The notes: generated by a model from the letters alone, not told the origin. 64,000 nucleotides of DNA from Streptomyces sp. NBC_00154 (GCF_026342835.1 NZ_JAPEMI010000001.1:3416501-3480500), one strand, 5' to 3'. Positions 41,540 to 50,914 are shown, counted from the first letter of the stretch. Translations and numbers: made by a program.

Positions 41540-42075
41540 CGAGGGAGGATGCCGGCTCGGGGCAGGCGGCTCGGCGGCGGATGCGGCAGGCACGGCGGGC
41601 GTGGCAGGTGCGGCGAGTGCGGCGCTTGTCCGGGGCGCGGCGGTGCGGGGGAGGGGATCGGGGAGTGGCGACTGTGTGGGTGGCGATGACCACGGCCACG
41701 CTGTGTGCGGTCTTCGCGATCGTGCTCGCGCTCGGACAAGCGGTGGTCGCCCGGCACCGGGCCGGTGGGGCGGCGGACCTGGCGGCCCTGGCAGCCGCCG
41801 ACCGGGCCCTGCGGGGGACGGAGGCGGCATGCCGGGCGGCCGAGGAGGTGGCCGGGGCTCAGGGGGCGGTGCTGGTGCGGTGTGCAGTGCAGGGGGAGAT
41901 CGCCGATGTGGCGGCCCGGGTGCGGTTCGGGCCGTACACGCCGACGGTCAGGTCCCGGGCGGGCCCCCCGGAGGCCGTTCCGGGTCCGGCCGGCTCTCCG
42001 TGGACCGTTCCGGGGCCGGGCTCTCCGGCTCCCTCAGCTCCCCCGGCTCTTCCGGGTCCGCCGGGGCGGACCTGA
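41536..42075 (+). CDS. Rv3654c/TadG-like secreted protein
   Basis: 179 aa. A long basic leader (about 40 residues, many Arg) ends in GDRGVATVWVAMTTATL, then a helix and the HRAGGAADLAALAAADRAL block typical of Rv3654c/TadE-like helicase-associated proteins in actinobacteria. The last 40 residues are Pro/Gly/Ser-rich. GTG start in GTGA overlap with TadE. Its final 128 nt lie antisense to the 3' end of the helicase gene. Confidence 0.8.
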   Translation: MTREDAGSGQAARRRMRQARRAWQVRRVRRLSGARRCGGGDRGVATVWVAMTTATLCAVFAIVLALGQAVVARHRAGGAADLAALAAADRALRGTEAACRAAEEVAGAQGAVLVRCAVQGEIADVAARVRFGPYTPTVRSRAGPPEAVPGPAGSPWTVPGPGSPAPSAPPALPGPPGRT

Positions 42076-44506
42076 GGAGTTCGCCGAGGAGGCGGACGGC
42101 GCCTCGCTTGTGCAGCGGATCGTTGCCGTTGCCGCACTTGGGGGACTGGATGCAGGACGGGCAGCCCGCCTCGCACTCGCAGGACGCGATGGCCTGGCGG
42201 GTGGCGGTGAGCCAGCCACGGGCGGTGTGGAAGGCCCGCTCGGCGAATCCGGCACCGCCGGGATGGCCGTCGTACACGAAGACGGTCGGCAGCAGCGTGT
42301 CCGGATGGAGCGGCACGGAGACACCGCCGATGTCCCAGCGGTCGCAGGTGGCGAAGAGGGGCAGCATTCCGATCGACGCGTGCTCGGCCGCATGCAGCGC
42401 GCCGCCCAGGATCTCCGGGTTGATGCGGGCGGCGTCCAGCTGGTCCTGGGTGACCGTCCACCACACGGCGCGGGTGCGCAGCGTGCGGGGCGGCAGGTCC
42501 AGCTTGGTCTCGCCGAGGACCTCGCCGGTGATCAGTTTGCGACGCAGGAAGGAGACGACCTGGTTGGTGACTTCGACGGAGCCGTAACAGAGCCGCCCGT
42601 CACCCCACGGGATCTCGGTGTCGGTCTCCAGGACGGCGATGGAGGTGGTGTCTCGGGCGGTTGTCGAGTACGGCGGGTCGGCCTGTTCGACCAGGGCGAC
42701 CGAGTCCTCCAGATCCAGTTTCCGGACCAGATAGGTGCGGCCCTGGTGGAGGTGGACGGCTCCGTCGTGGACGGCGGTGTGTGCGGCCGATTCGTCCACG
42801 GTGCCCAGCAGCCGGCCGGTTCCCTCCTCGACGATCTGGACCGGGCGGCCGCCCTCGCCACGGATGTCGGTGAGATCGGCGGCCCGCTCACGGCGGGTCC
42901 AGTGCCAGCCCGACGCCCGCTTGCGGAGCAGTTTCGCGGCCTCCAGCTGCGGCAGCAGCTCGGCCACGGCGGGCCCGAACAGCTCCAGGTCGGTCTCGGT
43001 GAGCGGAAGCTCCGCGGCTGCCGCGCACAGATGGGGGGCGAGGACGTACGGGTTGTCCGGGTCGAGGACGGTCGACTCCACAGGCTGCTGGAACAGCGCC
43101 TCGGGGTGGTGGACGAGGAAGGTGTCCAGCGGGTCGTCGCGGGCCACCAGGATGGCCAGGGCGCCCTGCCCGGCGCGTCCGGCCCGGCCGGCCTGCTGCC
43201 ACAGCGACGCCCTGGTGCCGGGATAGCCGGCGATGACGACGGCATCCAGGCCCGAGACATCGATGCCGAGCTCGAGGGCGGTGGTGGCGGCCAGGCCCAG
43301 CAGCCGGCCGGAGTGCAGGGCGCGCTCCAGGGCGCGGCGTTCCTCGGGGAGGTATCCCCCGCGGTAGGCGGCGACCCGGGCGGGCAGTGAGCGGTCCACC
43401 TCGGCGAGTCGCTCCTTGGCGATGACGGAGATGAGCTCGGCGCCGCGCCGGGAGCGCACGAAGGCGACGGAGCGGACGCCCTGAACCGTCAGATCGGTGA
43501 GGAGGTCGGCGGTCTCGGCGGTGGCCGTGCGGCGTACGGGGGCGCCCTTCTCCCCGTGCAGCTCGGTCAGTGGCGGCTCCCACAGGGCGAAGACCATTTC
43601 GCCGCGGGGCGAGGCGTCGTCGGCGACCTCCCTGACAGGGAGACCGGTGAGACGGCCCGCAGCCACCGAGGGCTGCGCCGCGGTGGCCGACGCGAGCAGG
43701 AAGACCGGATCGGCCCCGTAACGGGCGCAGAGGCGACGGAGCCGGCGCACCACTTGGGCGACATGCGAGCCGAAGACGCCGCGGTAGGTGTGGCACTCAT
43801 CGATGACGACGAAGCGCAGGGCGCGCAGGAAGGAGGACCAGCGGGGGTGGGACGGCAGAATCCCGCGGTGCAGCATGTCGGGGTTGGTCAGGACGTAGTT
43901 GGCGTACTGGCGTACCCACTCGCGTTCCTCGACCGGGGTGTCGCCGTCGTAGACCGCCGGCCTGATCCCGTTGGAGAGCGGCGCCGCGAGTTCCTTCACC
44001 GAACGCCGCTGATCGGCGGCCAGGGCCTTGGTGGGTGCGAGATACAGGGCGGTCGCGCCGCGGCCGTTGGGGGCCTCCGAGCCGTCGAGCAGGGCGCTGA
44101 GGACCGGGGCGAGGTAGGCGAGCGACTTGCCGGAGGCCGTTCCGGTGGCGATCACAACGGATTCGCCGTCCAGAGCGTGCTCCGCAGCGGCCGCCTGATG
44201 CGCCCACGGGTGGTCGATGCCGGCTTTCTGGATGGCGGCGATCACTTCTGGCCGGATGCGATCCGGCCAGATGGCATGGGTTCCCGTGCGCGGGGGCAAG
44301 TGCTCCGTATGAGTGATGCGCGCGGACCGGCCCGCCCCTGCGGTGAGCCGGTGGAGGATCATGGCGGGAGAGGGGCGGGAGTCCCCGCTCACGGGTGGTC
44401 GACTGGGGCGGTGATTCTTGGCCATCAGCACCGAGTGTGTCACCGCCGTGACGGACAATGGTCCCAAGGCGTCGTGCATGGCTGCTGGTAAGTGATTGAA
44501 TGCCAT
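41948..44506 (-). CDS. DEAD/DEAH helicase with DUF1998 (MrfA/Hrq1-like)
   Basis: 852 aa. Helicase core: Walker A ATGTASGKSLAYL, Walker B VVIDECHTYRG (DECH box), SAT-like LLASAT and motif VI QQAGRAGRAGQG. The C-terminal DUF1998 region ends in the zinc-binding cluster CECEAGCPSCIQSPKCG, as in Bacillus MrfA and yeast Hrq1, which act in repair of mitomycin-type crosslinks. The tail after residue 810 is Pro/Glu-rich. ATG 44506 is 78 nt from the divergent bldG start; the longer frame to 45205 runs through bldG in antisense and is not real. Confidence 0.9.
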   Translation of the reverse strand: MAFNHLPAAMHDALGPLSVTAVTHSVLMAKNHRPSRPPVSGDSRPSPAMILHRLTAGAGRSARITHTEHLPPRTGTHAIWPDRIRPEVIAAIQKAGIDHPWAHQAAAAEHALDGESVVIATGTASGKSLAYLAPVLSALLDGSEAPNGRGATALYLAPTKALAADQRRSVKELAAPLSNGIRPAVYDGDTPVEEREWVRQYANYVLTNPDMLHRGILPSHPRWSSFLRALRFVVIDECHTYRGVFGSHVAQVVRRLRRLCARYGADPVFLLASATAAQPSVAAGRLTGLPVREVADDASPRGEMVFALWEPPLTELHGEKGAPVRRTATAETADLLTDLTVQGVRSVAFVRSRRGAELISVIAKERLAEVDRSLPARVAAYRGGYLPEERRALERALHSGRLLGLAATTALELGIDVSGLDAVVIAGYPGTRASLWQQAGRAGRAGQGALAILVARDDPLDTFLVHHPEALFQQPVESTVLDPDNPYVLAPHLCAAAAELPLTETDLELFGPAVAELLPQLEAAKLLRKRASGWHWTRRERAADLTDIRGEGGRPVQIVEEGTGRLLGTVDESAAHTAVHDGAVHLHQGRTYLVRKLDLEDSVALVEQADPPYSTTARDTTSIAVLETDTEIPWGDGRLCYGSVEVTNQVVSFLRRKLITGEVLGETKLDLPPRTLRTRAVWWTVTQDQLDAARINPEILGGALHAAEHASIGMLPLFATCDRWDIGGVSVPLHPDTLLPTVFVYDGHPGGAGFAERAFHTARGWLTATRQAIASCECEAGCPSCIQSPKCGNGNDPLHKRGAVRLLGELLRSAPADPEEPGELREPESPAPERSTESRPDPERPPGGPPGT

Positions 44507-44584
44507 CGCGGCTGGCGATCCGTCCCCTGGCTCCGTCGGGGAGACCGAGGGGCGACCGCTCGATAGCAAGGTGCTGGAGGATCC

Positions 44585-44938
44585 GTGGACCTGTCCTTGT
44601 CGACTCGCAATGTGTCCGGCCCTGGTGGCGACCGTACGGTCGTCGAGGTCGGTGGCGAGATTGATGTGTATACCGCGCCCAAGCTGCGCGAGCAGTTGGT
44701 CGAGTTGGTGAATGACGGCAGCTACCACCTGGTTGTCGACATGGAAGGTGTCGACTTTCTCGACTCCACCGGCCTCGGCGTGCTTGTGGGCGGCCTGAAG
44801 CGTGTCCGGGCCCATGAGGGCTCGCTGCGCCTGGTCTGCAACCAGGAGCGCATTCTCAAGATCTTCCGGATCACTGGTCTGACCAAGGTGTTCCCCATTC
44901 ACACCACGGTCGACGAGGCTGTCGCGGCCACCGACTGA
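44585..44938 (+). CDS. bldG: Anti-anti-sigma factor BldG
   Basis: 117 aa STAS protein of the SpoIIAA type. MDLSLSTR at the start, the [18 protein letters not shown] core and the phosphorylation site [11 protein letters not shown] (Ser61) make the identification secure. From memory the S. coelicolor protein is 113 aa with the site at Ser57; the SGPGG insert near residue 12 accounts for the difference. BldG is needed for aerial growth and antibiotic production and works opposite the kinase-like protein encoded downstream. GTG start, with GGTGCTGGAGGATCC upstream. Confidence 0.96.
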   Translation: MDLSLSTRNVSGPGGDRTVVEVGGEIDVYTAPKLREQLVELVNDGSYHLVVDMEGVDFLDSTGLGVLVGGLKRVRAHEGSLRLVCNQERILKIFRITGLTKVFPIHTTVDEAVAATD

Positions 44939-45141
44939 GGTCGGTCCGCGGCTGGATCGGCCGTAGGCCGTTCCAGCAGGCAGCCCGTTCGGCGGACAGG
45001 CGGTCCATTGGGCCGTCGGTCCGCCGGGCCGGGCCGTTGGCTGCCGGTGGCCGGTGGCCGGACCGGGGTTTCGGCGGCAAGCTGTCGGCTGTTGGTCGGC
45101 CGGTGGCTCCGCCGGCGTCCGGAGGAAGAGAGCCAGGGGTA

Positions 45142-45158
45142 CCGGGCGGCACGCCCGG
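45142..45158 (+). promoter_or_regulatory. Hairpin between bldG and its anti-sigma gene
   Basis: 7-bp stem CCGGGCG / CGCCCGG with a 3-nt loop, 28 nt before the ribosome-binding site of the downstream gene, in a 259-nt gap. It could act as a partial terminator or mRNA end giving more bldG than anti-sigma transcript, which is known for this locus in S. coelicolor. Inference. Confidence 0.35.
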
Positions 45159-45197
45159 GCCCTTGAGATGCACGCCCGTACGTCTGAGGGGGATCGC

Positions 45198-45671
45198 ATG
45201 GCCACCGTTGAACTCCGCTTCAGCGCCCAGCCCGAACACGTCAGAACGGCCCGCCTCGTGGCAGCCGCAGTGGCGCGCCGGGCCGGGGTCGACGAGGCAG
45301 CGCTCGACGAGGTCAGACTCGCCGTCGGTGAGGCCTGCAGCCGCGCTGTCGGGCTGCACCGCAGTCATGGCATCACCGCTCCGATCAAGGTCGTCCTGAC
45401 CGAGGAAGAGAAGTCCTTCTCCATCGAGGTCGCCGACGAGGTGCCCGGCCCGGGCGGCGAAGCCGGGTCCGCAACAGCGTCCGGGACACGCGGCGCCACG
45501 CCCGGCGGGGGGCTCGATGAGCCGGAATCCGAAGTTGACGCGGACGGCGAGGACGAGATGGGTCTCGCGGTCATCAGCGGCCTCGTCGATGATGTGGAAG
45601 TCAGATCGGCAGCCGACGGCGGAGTGATCCGGATGAGCTGGCCGAAGACCCCCGCACCGCTGACTCCCTGA
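45198..45671 (+). CDS. Anti-sigma factor, RsbW-like, partner of BldG
   Basis: 157 aa GHKL ATPase-like protein, equivalent to SCO3548. The fold features are present (LDEVRLAVGEACSRAV; VADEVPGPGG; MGLAVISGLVDDVEV), but the N-box Asn that binds Mg-ATP is Arg49 (E45-A-C-S-R49), and an acidic, Gly-rich insert of about 30 residues splits the ATP lid region. It may bind sigma or BldG without normal kinase activity. ATG 45198 with GAGGGGG 6 nt upstream. Confidence 0.88.
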   Translation: MATVELRFSAQPEHVRTARLVAAAVARRAGVDEAALDEVRLAVGEACSRAVGLHRSHGITAPIKVVLTEEEKSFSIEVADEVPGPGGEAGSATASGTRGATPGGGLDEPESEVDADGEDEMGLAVISGLVDDVEVRSAADGGVIRMSWPKTPAPLTP

Positions 45672-45742
45672 GGTGGCGCAGGCGCGACGGCCGGTCGGCC
45701 CGTCCCGGCCCACCCGCTGCGCAACGCTTGATCCATTCTTCG

Positions 45743-45763
45743 AGGCCCTGCTGAGCAGGGCCT
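45743..45763 (+). terminator. Rho-independent terminator after the bldG operon
   Basis: 9-bp stem AGGCCCTGC / GCAGGGCCT with a 3-nt loop and a following TTTT tract, rare in this genome for its clear U-run. Confidence 0.92.
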
Positions 45764-45955
45764 TTTTCATTTGCGCTCGATAAACGATCAACGGACAATG
45801 TGTCTGCCCCATTACTGCATTCGGTTCAATCCGAGAATGCGATCTTTCGCTGATCCGGGGTAGAAGGTCAGTTACATTTACCGCGCACTGTTTTGATCAG
45901 GTTCCGCTCCCTACAATCCGTCCACGTCTTGAGCGCTGAGCGTCGAGGAGGACGT

Positions 45956-48400
45956 ATGGCGGGGTTCTTCAACACATCACTGGCAGAACTGCCCGAAGTT
46001 TCCGCACTTTCCGACCGGCCCACCTCACTCGCGGCCGCGGTACTGACCGATGACAACCGCGTCATCGTGATCGTCGTTGCCGCCGTGGCCGTCGCCGCAC
46101 TGATCGTTGCCAGGCTGCTGGTACGCCAGGTGCTGGCGGCCGGTGAGGGCACCGACCGTATGAAGGAGATCGCGGCAGCCGTCCAGGAAGGCGCGAACGC
46201 CTATCTGGCCCGGCAGTTGCGGACCGTCGGCGTCTTTGCCGTCGTGGTCTTCTTCCTGCTCCTGCTGCTGCCGGCCGACAACTGGTCGCAGCGTGCAGGC
46301 CGTTCAGTGTTCTTCCTGGTGGGTGCGCTTTTCTCGGCGGCCACCGGATACATCGGCATGCGTCTTGCCGTACGCAGCAATGTGCGAGTGGCTGCCGCGG
46401 CCCGCGAGGCGACGCCGGCCGAAGGTGAACCGGAAAAGGATCTCACCGCCGTGTCGCACCGGGCGATGAAGATTGCTTTCCGTACGGGCGGCGTGGTCGG
46501 CATGATCACGGTGGGGCTCGGGCTGCTCGGTGCCTCCTGCGTGGTCCTCGTCTATGCCGCCGATGCGCCCAAGGTGCTGGAGGGCTTCGGTCTCGGTGCC
46601 GCACTGATCGCCATGTTCATGAGGGTCGGCGGCGGCATCTTCACCAAGGCCGCCGACGTGGGTGCCGACCTCGTCGGCAAGGTCGAGCAGGGCATCCCGG
46701 AGGACGACCCGCGCAACGCCGCCACCATCGCCGACAACGTGGGCGACAACGTCGGCGACTGCGCGGGCATGGCGGCCGACCTCTTCGAGTCGTACGCCGT
46801 GACCCTCGTCGCCGCGCTGATCCTCGGCAAGGCCGCCTTCGGCGACGCCGGACTGGCCTTCCCGCTCATCGTGCCGGCGATCGGCGTGATCACCGCCATG
46901 ATCGGGATCTTCGCGGTAGCCCCGCGGCGCGCCGACCGCAGCGGGATGACCGCCATCAACCGCGGCTTCTTCATCTCCGCGGTGATCTCGCTCGTCCTGG
47001 TGGCGGTGGGCGTCTTCGTCTATCTGCCGTCCTCGTACGCCGACCTGAACGGCGTCACCGACCGCGCCATCACCTCGCACGGCGGCGACCCGCGGATCTT
47101 CGCCCTGGTCGCCGTTGCCATCGGCATCGTGCTGGCCGCGCTGATCCAGCAGCTCACCGGCTACTTCACCGAGACCAACCGGCGCCCTGTCCGGGACATC
47201 GGCAAGTCCTCGCTGACCGGCCCGGCGACCGTTGTGCTCGCCGGTATCTCCATCGGTCTGGAGTCCGCCGTCTACACCGCGCTGCTGATCGGCCTCGGTG
47301 TCTACGGGGCGTTCCTGCTCGGCGGTACGTCGATCATGCTGGCGCTCTTCGCGGTGGCCCTCGCCGGGACCGGGCTGCTCACCACCGTCGGGGTGATCGT
47401 GGCCATGGACACCTTCGGTCCGGTCTCCGACAACGCCCAGGGCATCGCCGAGATGTCCGGTGATGTCACCGGCGCCGGTGCCCAGGTCCTCACCGACCTG
47501 GACGCCGTCGGCAACACCACCAAGGCGATCACCAAGGGCATCGCCATCGCCACCGCCGTTCTCGCGGCGTCGGCGCTGTTCGGCTCGTACCGCGACGCCA
47601 TCGCCACGGCGGTCGACGACGTCGGGGCCAGCGCCGGAGAGATGGGGCTGAGCCTCGACATCTCGCAGCCCAACAACCTGGTGGGGCTGATCCTCGGTGC
47701 CGCGGTCGTCTTCCTCTTCTCCGGTCTGGCCATCAACGCGGTGTCCCGGTCCGCGGGGGCCGTGGTCTACGAGGTGCGGCGGCAGTTCCGCGAGCACCCC
47801 GGGATCATGAACTACAGCGAGAAGCCCGAGTACGGACGCGTCGTCGACATCTGCACCAAGGACGCGCTGCGCGAGCTCGCCACGCCCGGACTGCTCGCGG
47901 TGCTCGCACCGATCGCGGTCGGCTTCACCCTCGGCGTCGGGGCGCTCGGTTCGTATCTCGCGGGCGCGATCGGCACCGGGACGCTGATGGCGGTCTTCCT
48001 CGCCAACTCCGGAGGCGCCTGGGACAACGCCAAGAAGCTCGTGGAGGACGGTCATCACGGTGGCAAGGGCAGCGATGCCCACGCCGCGACGGTGATCGGC
48101 GACACGGTCGGCGACCCGTTCAAGGACACGGCGGGACCGGCGATCAACCCGCTGCTCAAGGTGATGAACCTGGTGGCGCTGCTCATCGCCCCCGCAGTGG
48201 TGCAGTTCAGCTACGGGGCGGACGCGAGCGCGGGTGTGCGGACGGTGGTGGCGGTGCTCGCCATCGCGGTCATCGTCGGCGCGGTCTATGTCTCCAAGCG
48301 GCGTGGGATCGCCGTGGGCGAGGAAGGTGATTCCGGCGGCGACGACGACGAGGACGGCGGCAGGACCGCCGAGACGACCGATCCGGCGGCTGTTTCGTGA
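45956..48400 (+). CDS. hppA: H+-translocating membrane pyrophosphatase, K+-independent type
   Basis: 814 aa, about 16-17 membrane helices. Substrate-site motifs: DVGADLVGKVE, DNVGDNVGDCAGMAADLFESY and GDTVGDPFKDTAGPA. It pumps protons outward using PPi hydrolysis. In GNTTKAITKG the first Lys occupies the position that is Ala in K+-dependent enzymes, so this one should be K+-independent. The C-terminus is an Asp/Glu-rich cytoplasmic tail (EEGDSGGDDDEDGG). ATG 45956 with GAGGAGG 4 nt upstream. Single-gene unit. Confidence 0.96.
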   Translation: MAGFFNTSLAELPEVSALSDRPTSLAAAVLTDDNRVIVIVVAAVAVAALIVARLLVRQVLAAGEGTDRMKEIAAAVQEGANAYLARQLRTVGVFAVVVFFLLLLLPADNWSQRAGRSVFFLVGALFSAATGYIGMRLAVRSNVRVAAAAREATPAEGEPEKDLTAVSHRAMKIAFRTGGVVGMITVGLGLLGASCVVLVYAADAPKVLEGFGLGAALIAMFMRVGGGIFTKAADVGADLVGKVEQGIPEDDPRNAATIADNVGDNVGDCAGMAADLFESYAVTLVAALILGKAAFGDAGLAFPLIVPAIGVITAMIGIFAVAPRRADRSGMTAINRGFFISAVISLVLVAVGVFVYLPSSYADLNGVTDRAITSHGGDPRIFALVAVAIGIVLAALIQQLTGYFTETNRRPVRDIGKSSLTGPATVVLAGISIGLESAVYTALLIGLGVYGAFLLGGTSIMLALFAVALAGTGLLTTVGVIVAMDTFGPVSDNAQGIAEMSGDVTGAGAQVLTDLDAVGNTTKAITKGIAIATAVLAASALFGSYRDAIATAVDDVGASAGEMGLSLDISQPNNLVGLILGAAVVFLFSGLAINAVSRSAGAVVYEVRRQFREHPGIMNYSEKPEYGRVVDICTKDALRELATPGLLAVLAPIAVGFTLGVGALGSYLAGAIGTGTLMAVFLANSGGAWDNAKKLVEDGHHGGKGSDAHAATVIGDTVGDPFKDTAGPAINPLLKVMNLVALLIAPAVVQFSYGADASAGVRTVVAVLAIAVIVGAVYVSKRRGIAVGEEGDSGGDDDEDGGRTAETTDPAAVS

Positions 48401-48444
48401 GGCGGGCGCCGGGAACGGCGCGGCAGCCGGCGGAAGGATGAAGG

Positions 48445-48475
48445 GGCGGGCGGCACATCTGATGTGCCGCCCGCC
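48445..48475 (+). terminator. Terminator after hppA
   Basis: Inverted repeat GGCGGGCGGCACATC / GATGTGCCGCCCGCC (15 nt arms, effectively 14 bp with a small loop), 44 nt after the stop, followed by TCTTC. Confidence 0.85.
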
Positions 48476-48657
48476 TCTTCATCTGTCGCGGCGTTCGCCC
48501 GTTCGACTTGTTCACCCGTTCGCGTGCGAGTGGTATCTCCCTCATTTCCCTTGGTGCAAATGGCTGCAAAAGGTCACCCACTGGACGCTCGGCACCCGGA
48601 TGGAGGTCTTCCGGCGTGTAAGTTCCGGGGCCGAGAGCCTTGGAAGGGACCGATCCG

Positions 48658-49263
48658 GTGAACCAGAAGCTTGCAGCCGCACTGTCCGGCGGTGCGGTAC
48701 TCGTACTCGCGCTGTCGGGCTGCAGCGACGACAGCAGCAGCGACAACAAGGTCAACGACTGGGCCAAGAAGGTCTGCGACCAGGTCAAGCCCCAGCTGCA
48801 GAAGATCGCGAACGCCAACGCCGCCATCCAGCAGCAGACCGCCGACAACAGCAAGCCCGCCGACGTCCAGGAGACCGACTCGGCCGCCTTCCAGCAGATC
48901 TCGCAGGCGTACAAGGCGCTGGGCGCAGCGGTGGAGTCGGCGGGCGCGCCGCCGGTCGACGGCGGCGAGGCCACGCAGAAGGAGGCCGTGAAGGAGCTCA
49001 ACGCCTCCTCGGTGGCGTACGCGAACCTTCAGAAGAAGGTCGACGAGCTCAACACGAAGGACCAGGCGAAGTTTGCCGACGGTCTGAAGGGCATCGCCGA
49101 CGAGCTGAACAAGATCAGCACCAACGGTGACGAGGCGCTGAGGAAGCTCCAGTCCGGCGAGGTCGGCACCGCGATGGCCAAGCAGCCCGGCTGCCAGAAG
49201 CCGAAGGCTTCGGTCGCGCCCACCGCTCCTGCGCCATCCGCCTCGCCCACCAAGAAGTCGTAA
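48658..49263 (+). CDS. Helical lipoprotein of unknown function
   Basis: 201 aa. Signal peptide with lipobox LALSGC (Cys about residue 21) and an Asp/Ser-rich start of the mature chain. The body is helical and charged, with predicted coiled-coil character (QKKVDELNTKDQ, DELNKISTNGDEAL), and the tail is Pro/Ala/Ser/Thr/Lys-rich. Two Cys in the mature part (KKVCDQ and PGCQK) could form a disulphide. GTG 48658 has GGAAGG 10 nt upstream. I do not recognise a family; the position after hppA is conserved as I recall. Confidence 0.8.
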   Translation: MNQKLAAALSGGAVLVLALSGCSDDSSSDNKVNDWAKKVCDQVKPQLQKIANANAAIQQQTADNSKPADVQETDSAAFQQISQAYKALGAAVESAGAPPVDGGEATQKEAVKELNASSVAYANLQKKVDELNTKDQAKFADGLKGIADELNKISTNGDEALRKLQSGEVGTAMAKQPGCQKPKASVAPTAPAPSASPTKKS

Positions 49264-49277
49264 CCGGCGGCCGTACG

Positions 49278-49312
49278 ACCGGCCCGGCGGCCCAGGTGGC
49301 TGCCGGGCCGGT
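49278..49312 (+). terminator. Terminator after the lipoprotein gene
   Basis: 11-bp perfect stem ACCGGCCCGGC / GCCGGGCCGGT with a 13-nt loop, 14 nt past the stop. Confidence 0.75.
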
Positions 49313-49345
49313 GCCGTTGTCAGTGGGAGCGGCCACAATGGGCGG

Positions 49346-50854
49346 GTGAGTACGACCAGCCTCCCCGCGCCCGACCGTTCGCCCCGGCTCCGCGAAGCCC
49401 TGCTTGCCGCCGCCTTCACCGCCGACGGGCTCCTCGACCTGCTCGGTGCGCCCGCCTACGCCGCGCTCGCCCGCAGCGAGACGGTTCCGGCGCTGCGTGC
49501 CACCCGTGGCGGCTCGCCGCTCGACACGCTGGTGCGGCTCTTCCTGCTCCAGCGTCCCGTCCCGTACGAGCGGGCCCGCGCCGCACTCCCGCTGGCCGAG
49601 TGCGTCGAGGACGGCTGGGTGATCCGCGAGGACGACGAGGTGCGGGCCACCGTCGATGTGCGGCCGTACAGCGGACCGGAGGGCCAGGACTGGTTCATCG
49701 TCTCCGATCTGGGCTGCGCGGTCGGTGGTGCCGGTGGCATCGGTTCGCACGAGGAGGGGGTCGTCCTCGGTGTCGGTGGGGCGTCCAGCACACTCGCCGG
49801 GATCACCGTCCGTACGCCGGTCGCCTCCGCGCTCGACGTCGGTGCGGGCTCCGGCATCCAGGCGCTGTACGCCTCGCAGCACGCCACCCGGGTCACGGCC
49901 ACGGACCTCAACCCCCGAGCCCTCGTCTTCACCCGGTTGACCCTTGCCCTGTCCGGTGCCACCCCGGCCGATCTGCGCGAGGGTTCCCTCTTCGAGCCGG
50001 TCGGCACCGAGACGTACGACCTGATCGTCTCCAACCCGCCGTTCGTCATCTCGCCCGGCGCCCGCCTCACGTACCGCGACGGCGGCATGGGCGGCGACGA
50101 CCTGTGCCGGACGCTGGTGCAGCAGGCCGGCGACCGGCTGAACGACGGGGGGTACGCGCACTTCCTTGCCAACTGGCAGCACGTCGACGGCGAGGAGTGG
50201 CAGGACCGGTTGCGTTCCTGGGTGCCGCGCGGCTGCGACGCCTGGATCGTCCAGCGGGAGATGCAGGACATCACGCAGTACGCGGAGCTGTGGCTGCGCG
50301 ACAGCGGCGACCACCGCACGGACCCCGCGCAGTACGCCGCGCGGTACGACGCCTGGCTGGACGAGTTCGAGGCCCGCAAGACCAAGGGGGTCGGCTTCGG
50401 CTGGATCACGTTGCGGAAGTCGGAAGCGATCGCGGAGAACCCGTCGATCGTGATCGAGGAGTGGCCGCATCCGGTGGAGCAGCCGCTCGGCGAGGCGGTG
50501 GAGGCCCACTTCGCGCGCCAGGACTACCTGCGGACCCACGACGACGCGGCTCTCCTCGCCGATCACTTCACGCTGGCGCCGGAGGTGATGCAGGAGCAGG
50601 TCGGGCTGCCCGGCGCGGAGGACCCCGAGCACGTGGTGCTGCGTCAGAACCGCGGCATGCGTCGCGCGACGAAGGTCGACGCGGTCGGCGCGGGCTTCGC
50701 GGGCGTCTGTGACGGGACACTGCCCGCGGGCCGGATCCTGGACGCGATCGCCCAGTTGATGAACGAGGACCCGGTGCTGCTGCGCGATCGCACCCCGCAG
50801 GCGATCCGGCTGCTGGTGGGGGAGGGGTTCCTGGAACCGGCGGGGCAGGCCTGA
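49346..50854 (+). CDS. Class I SAM-dependent methyltransferase (HemK/PrmC-like core)
   Basis: 502 aa. An N-terminal helical domain of about 150 residues precedes a Rossmann methyltransferase with motif I SALDVGAGSGIQAL and the catalytic SNPPFV (NPPF/Y motif), typical of N-methylation of Gln or adenine/guanine amino groups. A C-terminal domain of about 150 residues follows. Target unknown: protein Gln, RNA or DNA are all possible. GTG 49346 lies 6 nt behind CACAAT (leaderless). Confidence 0.85.
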   Translation: MSTTSLPAPDRSPRLREALLAAAFTADGLLDLLGAPAYAALARSETVPALRATRGGSPLDTLVRLFLLQRPVPYERARAALPLAECVEDGWVIREDDEVRATVDVRPYSGPEGQDWFIVSDLGCAVGGAGGIGSHEEGVVLGVGGASSTLAGITVRTPVASALDVGAGSGIQALYASQHATRVTATDLNPRALVFTRLTLALSGATPADLREGSLFEPVGTETYDLIVSNPPFVISPGARLTYRDGGMGGDDLCRTLVQQAGDRLNDGGYAHFLANWQHVDGEEWQDRLRSWVPRGCDAWIVQREMQDITQYAELWLRDSGDHRTDPAQYAARYDAWLDEFEARKTKGVGFGWITLRKSEAIAENPSIVIEEWPHPVEQPLGEAVEAHFARQDYLRTHDDAALLADHFTLAPEVMQEQVGLPGAEDPEHVVLRQNRGMRRATKVDAVGAGFAGVCDGTLPAGRILDAIAQLMNEDPVLLRDRTPQAIRLLVGEGFLEPAGQA

Positions 50855-50914
50855 TCGGGTGCACGTCGACGGGCGGGGGGATTCGATGAGGCCGGAGGGG
50901 ACGGTGGGGGCGCG

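Noticed and set aside
44507..45205. N-terminal 230-residue extension of the helicase open frame
   Set aside because: It runs antisense through bldG, has no domain content, and ATG 44506 gives a normal helicase.
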